Assembly (NCBI GenBank): GCA_050304175.1
Contig: JBNLDE010000174.1
Coordinates: forward strand, 1-21,397
DNA length: 21,397 nucleotides
From: JAIOIW01 sp050304175
GTDB lineage: Bacteria > Pseudomonadota > Alphaproteobacteria > Rhizobiales > Rhizobiaceae
Reading direction: 5' to 3'
Shown: piece by piece, positions 13,669-21,397 of the stretch
How the letters are laid out: every line of letters starts with the position of its first letter
Position numbering within the stretch: the first letter of the stretch is position 1
Translations under genes and position numbers: made by a program
Notes under the pieces: model-generated
The model's database searches: none
Seen by the model: only the letters and a program-made list of their open reading frames with translations
What the model was told of the DNA's origin: nothing

Positions 13669-15081
13669 ATGGCATCCGACACACAAACGATGACGATGTC
13701 CGCCGACAGCGCGCGCTGGGACGACGATCCGGTTCTGACGGTGGAACACCTGACTATGCGTTTCGGCGGCCTGGTCGCGATCAACGACCTCTCGTTCCAC
13801 GTCGGACGCGGCGACATCACGGCGCTGATCGGACCGAACGGGGCAGGCAAGACGACCGTGTTCAACTGCGTGACCGGTTTCTACAAGCCGACCGAGGGGC
13901 GAATCGTCATGCGCCACGGGCCCGGGCAGCAGGCCGAGACGGTCGATGCGGTGACGCGAACCGGCCGACAGTCGCTGACCACCGCCAATGGTGCAGTGTT
14001 CCTTCTGGAACGCATGCCGGATTTCGAAATTTCGGCACGGGCCAAGGTTGCCCGCACATTCCAGAACATCCGGTTGTTCGGCGGAATGACCGTGCTGGAA
14101 AACCTGTTCGTAGCCCAGCACAACAACCTGATGAACGCTTCGAACTGGACGATCGGCGGAATCCTGGGCCTTTCGGGTTACCGCAAGGCCGAGAAGGAAG
14201 CCCGCGACCGCGCGGTCTACTGGCTGGAGCAGGTCAATCTCGTCGACCGGGCCGACGACCCGGCCGCCGATCTGCCCTATGGCGCCCAGCGTCGCCTCGA
14301 GATTGCCCGCGCGATGTGCTCCGGTCCAAGGCTTCTGTGCCTCGACGAGCCGGCCGCAGGCCTCAACCCGCGCGAAACGTCGCAGCTTAACGAGCTGCTG
14401 CAGTTCATCCGCAAGGAACACGAGACCTCGGTCCTGCTGATCGAGCACGACATGGGCATGGTGATGGAAATCTCCGACCACATCGTGGTGCTCGATTACG
14501 GCGAGAAGATCTCCGACGGCAACGCGGACGACGTTCGCAACGATCCGAAGGTGATCGCGGCCTATCTCGGCGTCGAGGATGAAGAGGAAATTGCCGCGCT
14601 GGCAGGCGGAATCACATCCGAACCGCCGGCGAGGAAAACGAAGGCCGCGAAGCCGAAACCAGCTGCCGCCAAGGCCAAGGCTCCGGCGAAAAAAGCCGAA
14701 GCCAAAGTGGCTGCGAAAACGAAGGCGCCGGCCAAAACCGGCGCTGCCGCCGACGGCCGGCCGGAAGGACTGAAGGCGCCGCGCGGCGGTGTCGCCAACA
14801 ACCTGACGCGCATTCGCGGCGTCGGGCCGACAATCGAAAAGAAACTGCACGGCCTCGGCATCTTCCATTTCGACCAAATCGCGGCATGGAAGAAGAAGGA
14901 GGTCGCCTGGGTCGACGAGCATCTCGCGTTCCGCGGCCGTATCGACCGCGAGGAGTGGGTGGCGCAAGCCAGGCTGCTCGCCAAGGGCAAGGAGACCGAA
15001 TTCTCCAAGCGTGTCGATGCCGGCAAGGTCAAGACGAGCAAACCGGGCAAGGCGAAAGCCGCGAATGGAGGCAAGGCATGA
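13669..15081 (+). CDS. livG: LivG ABC ATPase with C-terminal linker and helix-hairpin-helix extension
   Basis: The ATPase part (residues 1-305) is a standard LivG: Walker A GPNGAGKT at 55-62, Q-loop Gln132 in ARTFQNIRLF, signature LPYGAQRRLEIARA at about 202-215, Walker B LLCLDEP at 222-228, H-loop His260. At 470 residues it is far longer than the usual 250-300. After VIAAYLGVED, where LivG normally ends, comes an Ala/Lys/Pro-rich linker (about 316-372). A compact segment at about 377-440 follows (NLTRIRGVGPTIEKKLHGLG, then IFHFDQIAAW and WVDEHLAFRGRIDREEWVAQA), then a basic tail. This segment looks like the helix-hairpin-helix appended to alphaproteobacterial NuoE and some L21 proteins. ATG 13669 is favoured by GAGGGG (13655-13660) eight bases upstream over the in-frame TTG at 13663. 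The stop overlaps livF (ATGA). Confidence 0.93.
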   Translation: MASDTQTMTMSADSARWDDDPVLTVEHLTMRFGGLVAINDLSFHVGRGDITALIGPNGAGKTTVFNCVTGFYKPTEGRIVMRHGPGQQAETVDAVTRTGRQSLTTANGAVFLLERMPDFEISARAKVARTFQNIRLFGGMTVLENLFVAQHNNLMNASNWTIGGILGLSGYRKAEKEARDRAVYWLEQVNLVDRADDPAADLPYGAQRRLEIARAMCSGPRLLCLDEPAAGLNPRETSQLNELLQFIRKEHETSVLLIEHDMGMVMEISDHIVVLDYGEKISDGNADDVRNDPKVIAAYLGVEDEEEIAALAGGITSEPPARKTKAAKPKPAAAKAKAPAKKAEAKVAAKTKAPAKTGAAADGRPEGLKAPRGGVANNLTRIRGVGPTIEKKLHGLGIFHFDQIAAWKKKEVAWVDEHLAFRGRIDREEWVAQARLLAKGKETEFSKRVDAGKVKTSKPGKAKAANGGKA

Positions 15082-15812
15082 GCGAGAATTCCAACACGCT
15101 CTTGTCGGTGAGCGGCGTCGAAACCTATTATGGCAAGATCATCGCGCTGCGCGGGGTCGATATCGAGGTTCACCGCGGCGAGATCGTGACGCTGATCGGC
15201 GCCAATGGCGCTGGCAAGTCGACTCTGATGATGACGATCTGCGGCAACCCGCAGGCGCGCACCGGCTCGATCATCTACGACGGTGACGACATCACGCTTT
15301 TGCCAACGCACGAGATCATGCGCCGCGGCATCGCGCAGTCGCCCGAAGGCCGGCGCATCTTTCCGCGCATGACGGTGATGGAGAACCTGCAGATGGGCGC
15401 GGCGCTGGTCGACGACGCCCATTTTGACGACGACCTGAAGAAGGTCTTCACCCTGTTTCCGCGGCTCAAGGAGCGGGTGGGCCAGCGCGGCGGAACATTG
15501 TCCGGCGGCGAGCAGCAGATGTTGGCGATCGCGCGGGCGCTGATGAGCCGGCCGAAACTGCTGCTGCTCGACGAGCCGTCGCTCGGCCTGGCGCCGCTGA
15601 TCGTCAAGCAGATCTTCGAGGCGATCCGCGAACTCAACGTGAATGAGGGCCTGACGGTGTTCCTGGTCGAGCAGAACGCGTTCCACGCGCTCAAGCTGGC
15701 GCATCGCGGCTACGTCATGGTCAACGGCAACATCACGCTGAGCGGAACCGGGCAGGAATTGCTGAAACGCGAAGAGGTACGCGCCGCCTATCTCGAGGGC
15801 GGGCGCCACTAG
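15078..15812 (+). CDS. livF: Branched-chain amino-acid ABC transporter ATPase LivF
   Basis: Cytoplasmic ATPase, 244 residues, normal LivF length and without any extension. Walker A GANGAGKST, the LivF hallmark QSPEGRRIFPRMTVMENLQMGA, signature LSGGEQQMLAIARAL, Walker B LLLLDEPSLGLAP and the H-loop-equivalent VEQN are all present; Gln-Asn instead of His-Asp after the Glu is normal for LivF. The ATG overlaps the livG stop by four bases, with GGAGG (15067-15071) six bases upstream. It pairs with LivG to drive LivHM. Confidence 0.96.
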   Translation: MSENSNTLLSVSGVETYYGKIIALRGVDIEVHRGEIVTLIGANGAGKSTLMMTICGNPQARTGSIIYDGDDITLLPTHEIMRRGIAQSPEGRRIFPRMTVMENLQMGAALVDDAHFDDDLKKVFTLFPRLKERVGQRGGTLSGGEQQMLAIARALMSRPKLLLLDEPSLGLAPLIVKQIFEAIRELNVNEGLTVFLVEQNAFHALKLAHRGYVMVNGNITLSGTGQELLKREEVRAAYLEGGRH

Positions 15813-15856
15813 TCGCCGTATCGGGACACGGGCAGGCCGATTGAAGGAAAAGAAAC

Positions 15857-16216
15857 ATGGAAGCCGAGAATTCACTGCTCTGGGAAGTCACCATCTGGGA
15901 GTTCGTGTTCGTCACCATCATCCTAGGCGGCGGAGCAGCCTATCTGACCGGTCGCGCCATGGCCGCAAACTGGAATCCGAAGCGTTTGCTGGTCCTCTAC
16001 ACGATCCTGCTGGCCATAGCCGTCAGGTTCATCCATTTCGCGCTGTTCCACGGCACGCTGATTTCGCCCTGGTACTACGTCGTCGACCTGATTGTGCTGA
16101 TGGCCTTTGCTTTCCTCGGCATGCGGCTGACGCGCGTTCGGCAGATGACGACCCAATATGGCTTTCTGTACGAGGCCGCTGGAATCCTTGCTTGGAAGCG
16201 CAGTCGCCAATCCTGA
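15857..16216 (+). CDS. Small membrane protein of liv operons (DUF6867-like)
   Basis: A 119-residue protein with three predicted membrane helices (about 12-33, 43-65 and 70-88) and a basic C-terminal tail ending in WKRSRQS. It begins MEAENSLLWEVTIWEFVF, then a GGGAAYLTGRAMA turn and VRFIHFALFHG. I recognise it as the small uncharacterised protein often encoded between livF and the binding-protein gene in Rhizobiales, which I believe is DUF6867; the number is from memory. The start is supported by AAGGA (15844-15848) eight bases upstream. It lies 44 bases after livF with no terminator between. Its function is unknown; a transporter accessory role is inferred from location only. Confidence 0.85.
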   Translation: MEAENSLLWEVTIWEFVFVTIILGGGAAYLTGRAMAANWNPKRLLVLYTILLAIAVRFIHFALFHGTLISPWYYVVDLIVLMAFAFLGMRLTRVRQMTTQYGFLYEAAGILAWKRSRQS

Positions 16217-16370
16217 ATCGATACAACCTGCGATAGGTCTCATTGCGCTTTATTTTGCTACGGAATTCGGCTTTCATGCCGATCAAGCGGGGCCGTTCCC
16301 GCACAGCCGGATGGCGGATTACACCCACCGCACCGGCCGATGAATGTAAGGGTGAGAAATGGGAGCTGTC

Positions 16371-17468
16371 ATGAAGAAAGCACTATTCGCCGGTGTCGCG
16401 CTGAGCTTTGCCCTCGCGTCTCCGGCATTCGCCGAAATCGCCATTGCCACCGCCGGTCCGATGACCGGCCAGTACGCGTCGTTTGGTGCTCAGATGAAGG
16501 CGGGCGCCGAGCAGGCCGTCGAAGACATCAACGCCGCGGGCGGAGTCAACGGCGAGATGCTGAGGCTCGAGATCGGCGACGATGCCTGCGATCCCAAGCA
16601 GGCTGTCGCGGTTGCCAACCAGATGGCGGGCGACGGCGTCGTGTTCATGGCCGGGCACTTCTGCTCCGGTTCGTCCATCCCGGCTTCGGCGATCTATGCC
16701 GAGGAAGGTATCGTCCAGATCTCGCCGGCTTCGACCAACCCGAAGTTCACCGACGAACGCCCCGGCCCGGGCACGTTCCGCGTCTGCGGCCGTGACGACC
16801 AGCAGGGCGCTGTTGCCGGCAAGTTCCTCGTCGAACATTTCGCGGACAAGAAGGTCGCTTTCGTTCACGATAAAACGGCCTACGGCAAAGGCCTCGCCGA
16901 TGCCACCATGGCCGTCTACGAAGCCGCTGGCGGCAAGCCGGCCATGTACGAAGCCTATACCGCTGGCGAAAAGGACTACACTGCGCTGGTCTCCAAGCTG
17001 AAGGCCGAGGGCATTGGCGTGCTCTATGTAGGCGGCTACCACACCGAGGCCGGCTTGATGGCGCGCCAGATGCGTGAACAGGGCATGGACACCGTTCTGG
17101 TTTCCGGCGACGCGCTGGTCACCGACGAGTACTGGGCGATCACCGGCGAAGCCGGCGCCGGCACGCTGATGACTTTCTCGCCGGATCCGCGCAAGAACCC
17201 GGATGCCGCGCCGCTGGTCGAGAAGTTCCGCGCCAAGGGCATCGAGCCGGAAGGCTACGTGCTCTACACCTACGCTGCGATCCAGGCCTGGGCCGACGCC
17301 GTGAAGGCGGCTGGCGGCACCGGCTATGACGATGTCGTCAAGGCGCTGAACGATGGCAGCTTCAAGACCGTCCTCGGCGAGCTTTCCTTTGACGACAAGG
17401 GCGACGTCACCCTGCCGGGCTATGTCTTCTACGAATGGAAGAACGGCAAGTACGACTACATGCAGTAA
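16371..17468 (+). CDS. Branched-chain amino-acid ABC transporter periplasmic binding protein (LivJ/LivK/BraC type)
   Basis: The solute receptor of the Liv system, 365 residues. The signal peptide MKKALFAGVALSFALASPAFA is cleaved before Glu22. The mature protein opens with EIAIATAGPMTGQYASFGAQMKAGAEQAVEDINAAGGVNG, typical of the peripheral binding-protein type I fold. Cys73 and Cys98 (FCSGSS) match the conserved LivJ/LivK disulfide. YGKGLAD and VLVSGDALV belong to the ligand cleft. ATG 16371 has GGGAG five bases upstream. An in-frame ATG at 16359, with AAGGG six bases upstream, would add four residues and cannot be excluded. The 154-base gap before it shows a small hairpin (16267-16282) but no clear promoter. 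Actual ligand range (Leu/Ile/Val or broader) cannot be read from the sequence. Confidence 0.95.
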   Translation: MKKALFAGVALSFALASPAFAEIAIATAGPMTGQYASFGAQMKAGAEQAVEDINAAGGVNGEMLRLEIGDDACDPKQAVAVANQMAGDGVVFMAGHFCSGSSIPASAIYAEEGIVQISPASTNPKFTDERPGPGTFRVCGRDDQQGAVAGKFLVEHFADKKVAFVHDKTAYGKGLADATMAVYEAAGGKPAMYEAYTAGEKDYTALVSKLKAEGIGVLYVGGYHTEAGLMARQMREQGMDTVLVSGDALVTDEYWAITGEAGAGTLMTFSPDPRKNPDAAPLVEKFRAKGIEPEGYVLYTYAAIQAWADAVKAAGGTGYDDVVKALNDGSFKTVLGELSFDDKGDVTLPGYVFYEWKNGKYDYMQ

Positions 17469-17493
17469 GCGTTCCGCTGACGCGAACGCGACG

Positions 17494-17524
17494 GCCCGGC
17501 TCCCGCAAGGGGGCCGGGCTTTTT
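17494..17524 (+). terminator. Rho-independent terminator of the liv operon
   Basis: An 11-bp stem with one G-U pair: GCCCGGCTCCC (17494-17504), loop GCAA, GGGGGCCGGGC (17509-17519), followed by five T (17520-17524). It lies 25 bases after the binding-protein stop. Confidence 0.9.
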
Positions 17525-17554
17525 GCTGTCGGGCGCCGGACATTCGAGTTCGCT

Positions 17555-17584
17555 TTTGCACTGCACAATGTCCTGCGTTATAGG
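17555..17584 (+). promoter_or_regulatory. Putative pyc promoter with TTTGCACTGCAC element
   Basis: TTGCAC (17556-17561), 17-base spacer, TATAGG (17579-17584) is a fair sigma-70 match ending about 43 bases before the pyc start. The -35 lies in TTTGCACTGCAC (17555-17566), which occurs again exactly at 21162-21173 ahead of the deoR-type gene. Confidence 0.4.
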
Positions 17585-17626
17585 GTAGCGATCCGTCGTT
17601 CAATCGCCTGAAAAGGGGGTTCGCCT

Positions 17627-20600
17627 TTGGCCATCCGCAAGATTCTCGTCGCCAACCGATCCGAAATCGCCATTCGCGTGTTCCGCGCCGCCAATGAGCT
17701 CGGCATGAAGACAGTCGCGATCTGGGCGGAGGAGGACAAATATTCTCTGCACCGGTTCAAGGCGGACGAGAGCTACCAGGTCGGCCGCGGCCCGCATCTG
17801 GACAAGCCGCTTGGTCCGATCGAGAGCTACCTGTCCATCGACGAGGTGATCCGCGTCGCCAAGCTCTCGGGCGCCGACGCGATCCATCCCGGCTACGGCC
17901 TGCTTTCCGAAAGCCCGGAATTCGCTGACGCCTGCGCGGAAAACGACATCATTTTCATCGGTCCCAAAGCCGAAACCATGCGCCGGCTCGGCAACAAGGT
18001 CGCCGCGCGCAATCTGGCCATGGAGATCGGCGTTCCCGTCGTGCCGGCCACCGATCCGCTGCCCCACGATATGGGCGAAGTGACGCGCATGGCCGAAGAA
18101 GTCGGCTTCCCGGTGATGCTGAAGGCCTCGTGGGGCGGCGGCGGACGCGGCATGCGCGTGATCCGCGCGGCCAAGGATCTCGAACGGGAAGTGACAGAAG
18201 CCAAGCGCGAGGCCAAGGCGGCGTTCGGTAAGGACGAGGTCTATCTGGAGAAGCTGGTGGAGCGCGCGCGCCATGTCGAGGTGCAGGTGCTGGGCGACAC
18301 CCATGGCAATGCCGTGCACCTGTTCGAGCGCGACTGCTCGATCCAGCGGCGCAACCAGAAGGTCGTCGAGCGCGCGCCGGCGCCCTATCTCGACACGGCG
18401 CAGCGGGAAGAGCTGTGCGGCCATGCGCTGAAGATCGCCCAGGCGACAAATTACATCGGCGCGGGGACCGTCGAGTTCCTGATGGATGCCGACACCGGCA
18501 AATTCTACTTCATCGAGGTCAATCCGCGGATCCAGGTCGAGCACACGGTGACCGAGGAGATCACCGGCATCGATATCGTTAAGGCGCAGATCCACATCCT
18601 GGAAGGCGGCGAAATCGGCGAGCCCGGCTGTGGCGTTCCAAAACAGGCGGACATCAGGCTGAACGGACATGCGCTGCAGTGCCGCATCACCACTGAGGAC
18701 CCCGAGCAAAATTTCATCCCCGATTACGGCCGCATCACCGCCTATCGCGGCGCAACCGGCTTCGGTATCCGCCTCGATGGCGGCACCGCCTATTCGGGCG
18801 CAGTGATCACGCGGTTCTACGATCCCTTGCTGGAGAAGGTAACAGCCTGGGCGCCGACCGCCGAAGAGGCGATCCGCCGAATGGACCGGGCGTTGCGCGA
18901 ATTCCGCATTCGCGGCGTCGCCACCAATCTTACCTTTCTGGAAGCGATCATCGGCCACCCGGCGTTCCGCGATAATTCCTACACCACGAAATTCATCGAC
19001 GACACGCCGGAACTGTTCCAGCAGGTCAGGCGCCAGGACCGCGCCACCAAGCTGCTGAATTACCTGGCTGACGTGACCGTCAACGGGCATCCCGAAGCCC
19101 GCGGCAGGCCGATGCCCAAAGCGGATTCGGCCGCGCCCGTGGTGCCCTATATCGACGGCGCGGCGCCTGACGGCACCAAGCAGATACTCGACTCGCTCGG
19201 GCCGGAGAAATTCGCCCTGTGGATGCGGGGACAACAACATGTGCTTGTCACCGACACGACCATGCGCGACGCGCACCAGTCTCTGCTTGCGACGCGCATG
19301 CGCACCTTCGACATCGCCGGGGTCGCCGGCGCCTATGCGCGGGCGCTGCCGCAACTGTTCAGCTTGGAATGCTGGGGCGGGGCAACCTTCGACGTCGCGA
19401 TGCGGTTCCTGACCGAGGATCCGTGGGAGCGCCTTTCGCTGATCCGCGAAGGCGCGCCGAACCTGCTGTTACAGATGCTGCTTCGCGGTGCGAACGGCGT
19501 CGGCTACACCAACTATCCCGACAATGTGGTCAGGCATTTCGTTGCGCAGGCCGCCGCCGGCGGCATCGACCTGTTCAGGGTGTTCGACTGCCTCAACTGG
19601 GTCGATAACATGCGCGTCGCCATGGATGCGGTCCGCGAAGAGAACAAGCTGTGCGAAGCCGCGATCTGCTACACCGGCGACATCCTCGATCCGGCGCGCG
19701 CCAAGTACGATCTCAAATACTATGTCGACTTGGCGCAGGACCTGGAAAAGGCCGGGGCCCATATCATCGCCATCAAGGACATGGCCGGCCTGTTGAAGCC
19801 GGCGGCGGCGACCGCCCTGTTCGCGGCGTTGCGCGAGGCGACCGACCTACCGCTGCACTTCCACACCCATGACACGTCGGGCATTTCCGCTGCGACGGTG
19901 CTGGCCGCGATCGACGCCGGTGTCGATGCGGTCGATGCCGCCATGGACGCATTGTCCGGCAACACCTCGCAACCCTGTCTCGGTTCCATCATCGAGGCAT
20001 TGAAAGGGACTGACCGCGATCCCGGTCTCGATCCGGAATGGATCCGGCGCATCTCGTTCTACTGGGAGGCGGTGCGCAACCAGTATGCGGCGTTCGAGAG
20101 CGACCTGAAGGGTCCGGCTTCGGAAGTCTATCTGCATGAAATGCCCGGCGGCCAGTTCACCAATCTGAAAGAACAGGCCCGCTCGCTTGGGCTGGAGACC
20201 CGCTGGCATGAGGTGGCGCGGACCTATCACGACGCCAACCTGATGTTCGGCGACATCGTCAAGGTCACCCCTTCATCCAAGGTGGTCGGCGACATGGCGT
20301 TGATGATGGTCAGCCAGGACCTGACGGTCGCCGACGTGGAAAACCCGGACAAGGACATCGCCTTTCCCGATTCCGTCGTCTCCATGCTCAAGGGCGATCT
20401 CGGTCAGCCGCCGGCTGGGTGGCCGGCCGGGCTGCAGAAGAAGGCGCTGAAAGGCGAAACGCCCTACACGGTGCGGCCCGGATCGCTGCTGGCGGAGGCG
20501 GACCTGACCGCCAGGCGCAAGGAGATCGAGACCAAACTCGAGCGCAAGCTGACCGAGTTCGAATTCGCATCGTGGCTGATGTATCCGAAGGTGTTCAGCG

Positions 20601-21088
20601 ATTTCGCCGCCGCGTCGGAAGAGTACGGCCCAGTCAGCACCCTGCCGACGCCGGTCTATTTCTACGGGCTGGAGCCGGAGCAGGAGATCTTTGTCGACAT
20701 CGAGCGCGGCAAAACGCTGGTTGTGCGCTGCCTGGCGGTCGGCGAGACCGACGAAAAGGGCATGGTCACCGTGTTCTTCGAACTGAACGGACAGCCGCGT
20801 CGCGTCAAGGTTCCGGACCGCGCTCACGGGGCGGCGGGCGCTAAGGCGCGGCCGAAGGCGGAACCCGGCAACGAGGCCCATGTCGGCGCGCCGATGCCGG
20901 GCGTCATCTCCACGATCGCTGTGGCCGCCGGCCAAGACATCAAGGCCGGCGATGTGCTTGTTTCGATCGAGGCGATGAAGATGGAGACCGCATTGCACGC
21001 CGAACGCGACGGCAAGATCGCCGAGGTGCTTGTGCATGCTGGTGACCAGATCGATGCCAAGGACCTGCTGGTGCGCTACGCCGAGTAG
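17627..21088 (+). CDS. pyc: Pyruvate carboxylase
   Basis: Biotin-dependent cytoplasmic enzyme that makes oxaloacetate from pyruvate, bicarbonate and ATP, the main anaplerotic step. At 1153 residues it is a full-length single-chain form. Biotin carboxylase domain about 1-460: ATP-grasp loop KASWGGGGRG from Lys166, and EVNPRIQVEHTVTEE near 292-306. Carboxyltransferase domain from about 540: TDTTMRDAHQS at 542-552 (metal-binding Asp543), Lys717 in AIKDMAGLLKP (the lysine carboxylated in the family), and LHFHTHDT near 743-750 with the two metal-binding His. Carrier domain at the end: EAMKMET with biotin-accepting Lys1118. The start is a TTG at 17627 with AAAAGGGGG (17611-17619) seven bases upstream; no better ATG is nearby. 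It is monocistronic between two terminators. Confidence 0.97.
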   Translation: MAIRKILVANRSEIAIRVFRAANELGMKTVAIWAEEDKYSLHRFKADESYQVGRGPHLDKPLGPIESYLSIDEVIRVAKLSGADAIHPGYGLLSESPEFADACAENDIIFIGPKAETMRRLGNKVAARNLAMEIGVPVVPATDPLPHDMGEVTRMAEEVGFPVMLKASWGGGGRGMRVIRAAKDLEREVTEAKREAKAAFGKDEVYLEKLVERARHVEVQVLGDTHGNAVHLFERDCSIQRRNQKVVERAPAPYLDTAQREELCGHALKIAQATNYIGAGTVEFLMDADTGKFYFIEVNPRIQVEHTVTEEITGIDIVKAQIHILEGGEIGEPGCGVPKQADIRLNGHALQCRITTEDPEQNFIPDYGRITAYRGATGFGIRLDGGTAYSGAVITRFYDPLLEKVTAWAPTAEEAIRRMDRALREFRIRGVATNLTFLEAIIGHPAFRDNSYTTKFIDDTPELFQQVRRQDRATKLLNYLADVTVNGHPEARGRPMPKADSAAPVVPYIDGAAPDGTKQILDSLGPEKFALWMRGQQHVLVTDTTMRDAHQSLLATRMRTFDIAGVAGAYARALPQLFSLECWGGATFDVAMRFLTEDPWERLSLIREGAPNLLLQMLLRGANGVGYTNYPDNVVRHFVAQAAAGGIDLFRVFDCLNWVDNMRVAMDAVREENKLCEAAICYTGDILDPARAKYDLKYYVDLAQDLEKAGAHIIAIKDMAGLLKPAAATALFAALREATDLPLHFHTHDTSGISAATVLAAIDAGVDAVDAAMDALSGNTSQPCLGSIIEALKGTDRDPGLDPEWIRRISFYWEAVRNQYAAFESDLKGPASEVYLHEMPGGQFTNLKEQARSLGLETRWHEVARTYHDANLMFGDIVKVTPSSKVVGDMALMMVSQDLTVADVENPDKDIAFPDSVVSMLKGDLGQPPAGWPAGLQKKALKGETPYTVRPGSLLAEADLTARRKEIETKLERKLTEFEFASWLMYPKVFSDFAAASEEYGPVSTLPTPVYFYGLEPEQEIFVDIERGKTLVVRCLAVGETDEKGMVTVFFELNGQPRRVKVPDRAHGAAGAKARPKAEPGNEAHVGAPMPGVISTIAVAAGQDIKAGDVLVSIEAMKMETALHAERDGKIAEVLVHAGDQIDAKDLLVRYAE

Positions 21089-21113
21089 GCAGCGCCACCA
21101 TGCACGAAGGATC

Positions 21114-21139
21114 AGGCGGCCCGGCGGCCGCCTTTTTTT
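21114..21139 (+). terminator. Rho-independent terminator after pyc
   Basis: An 8-bp perfect stem AGGCGGCC (21114-21121) / GGCCGCCT (21126-21133), loop CGGC, running into seven T (21133-21139), 26 bases after the pyc stop. Confidence 0.92.
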
Positions 21140-21161
21140 CTTTTGCGCCGGCATTCCGGCA

Positions 21162-21194
21162 TTTGCACTGCACGTTTATTCCTGATACTGCACG
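21162..21194. repeat. Direct repeats ACTGCACG ahead of the deoR-type gene
   Basis: ACTGCACG occurs at 21167-21174 and again at 21187-21194, exactly 20 bp apart (two helical turns), in the 80-base gap between the pyc terminator and the DeoR-type start. The first copy is part of TTTGCACTGCAC (21162-21173), identical to the pyc promoter element at 17555. It is a candidate regulator site. Confidence 0.4.
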
Positions 21195-21219
21195 AATATG
21201 CATGTTGTGAGGTGATGCC

Positions 21220-21397
21220 ATGCTGGCGCGTGAACGTCAGTCGCATATTCGAACCAGGCTGGAGCAGGTTGGCAGCGTGATTGCCGCAGACCTGTCGGCG
21301 GAATTCGGTGTTTCGGAAGACACGATCCGCCGGGATTTACGCGAAATGGCGGCAGCCGGCATCTGCGAAAGGGTCTATGGCGGGGCGATGGTACGCA
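21220..21397 (+). CDS. DeoR-family transcriptional regulator, N-terminal part (runs off the window)
   Basis: The first 59 codons of a DeoR/GlpR-type repressor, cut by the window end. The N-terminal helix-turn-helix is clear: ERQSHIRTRLEQVGSVIAAD, then LSAEFGVSEDTIRRDLREM, then GICERVYGGAMV, matching the conserved DeoR signature (SExTIRRDL ... GGA). ATG 21220 has GAGG (21209-21212) seven bases upstream. The sugar-phosphate-type effector domain and any target operon lie outside. It follows the pyc terminator, so it starts a new transcription unit. Confidence 0.9.
   Translation, partial: MLARERQSHIRTRLEQVGSVIAADLSAEFGVSEDTIRRDLREMAAAGICERVYGGAMVR

Noticed and set aside
13123..14967. Minus-strand open frame of 614 codons across livM and livG
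   Set aside because: It lies antisense to two well-conserved transporter genes and has no recognisable domain; composition is typical of a GC-rich shadow frame.
16267..16282. Hairpin TCGGC/GCCGA upstream of the binding-protein gene
   Set aside because: Five-pair stem without T run or conserved context; recorded only as a possible processing site within the liv transcript.
17600..19354. Minus-strand open frame of 584 codons across pyc
   Set aside because: Shadow of the pyruvate carboxylase gene; His/Arg/Gly-rich with no motif.

Overview
The window is about 21.4 kb of GC-rich DNA that reads as chromosome of an alphaproteobacterium, most likely a Rhizobiales/Phyllobacteriaceae member related to Mesorhizobium. 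This rests on protein character, GC-biased codon use, the livHMGF plus small membrane protein plus binding-protein order, a 1153-residue pyruvate carboxylase, and a NuoE/L21-like helix-hairpin-helix segment. I ran no database search. No mobile element, rRNA, tRNA or CRISPR array was seen.

Layout. (1) 203-2868, minus strand: two predicted lipoproteins, a phospholipase A2-like protein and then a two-HKD phospholipase D-family protein, 89 bases apart. (2) 3021-5561: a LysR regulator divergent from mmsA (CoA-acylating methylmalonate-semialdehyde dehydrogenase), closed by a strong hairpin terminator. (3) 5626-7064: an XRE regulator coupled to a DUF2975 membrane protein, divergent from a lipoprotein of unknown function; their two promoters overlap. 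(4) 7053-10981: a FadR-type GntR regulator divergent from a DapA-family lyase, a DadA-like FAD oxidoreductase and a proline racemase-family epimerase. This is the signature of 4-hydroxyproline breakdown, with exact TGATATATCA palindromes placed on both divergent promoters. (5) 10982-11300: a 319-base spacer with a well-formed 23-codon ORF and a perfect 10-bp inverted repeat. (6) 11301-17468: a branched-chain amino-acid ABC transporter operon (livH, livM, livG, livF, small membrane protein, periplasmic binding protein) ending at a terminator. LivG carries a long C-terminal extension ending in a helix-hairpin-helix segment. (7) 17627-21088: pyruvate carboxylase with its own terminator. (8) 21220 to the end: the N-terminus of a DeoR-type regulator, cut by the window edge.

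How the genes fit together. Most of the window serves amino-acid uptake and catabolism. The Liv system imports branched-chain or related amino acids. MmsA ends valine breakdown at propionyl-CoA. The epimerase, oxidase and deaminase convert trans-4-hydroxy-L-proline to 2-oxoglutarate semialdehyde; the dehydrogenase that finishes that route is not here. Pyruvate carboxylase refills oxaloacetate. The points most worth a second look are the LivG fusion, the phospholipase A2/D lipoprotein pair, the symmetrical GntR operator/promoter arrangement, the small ORF ahead of livH, and the shared TTTGCACTGCAC element ahead of pyc and the deoR-type gene.
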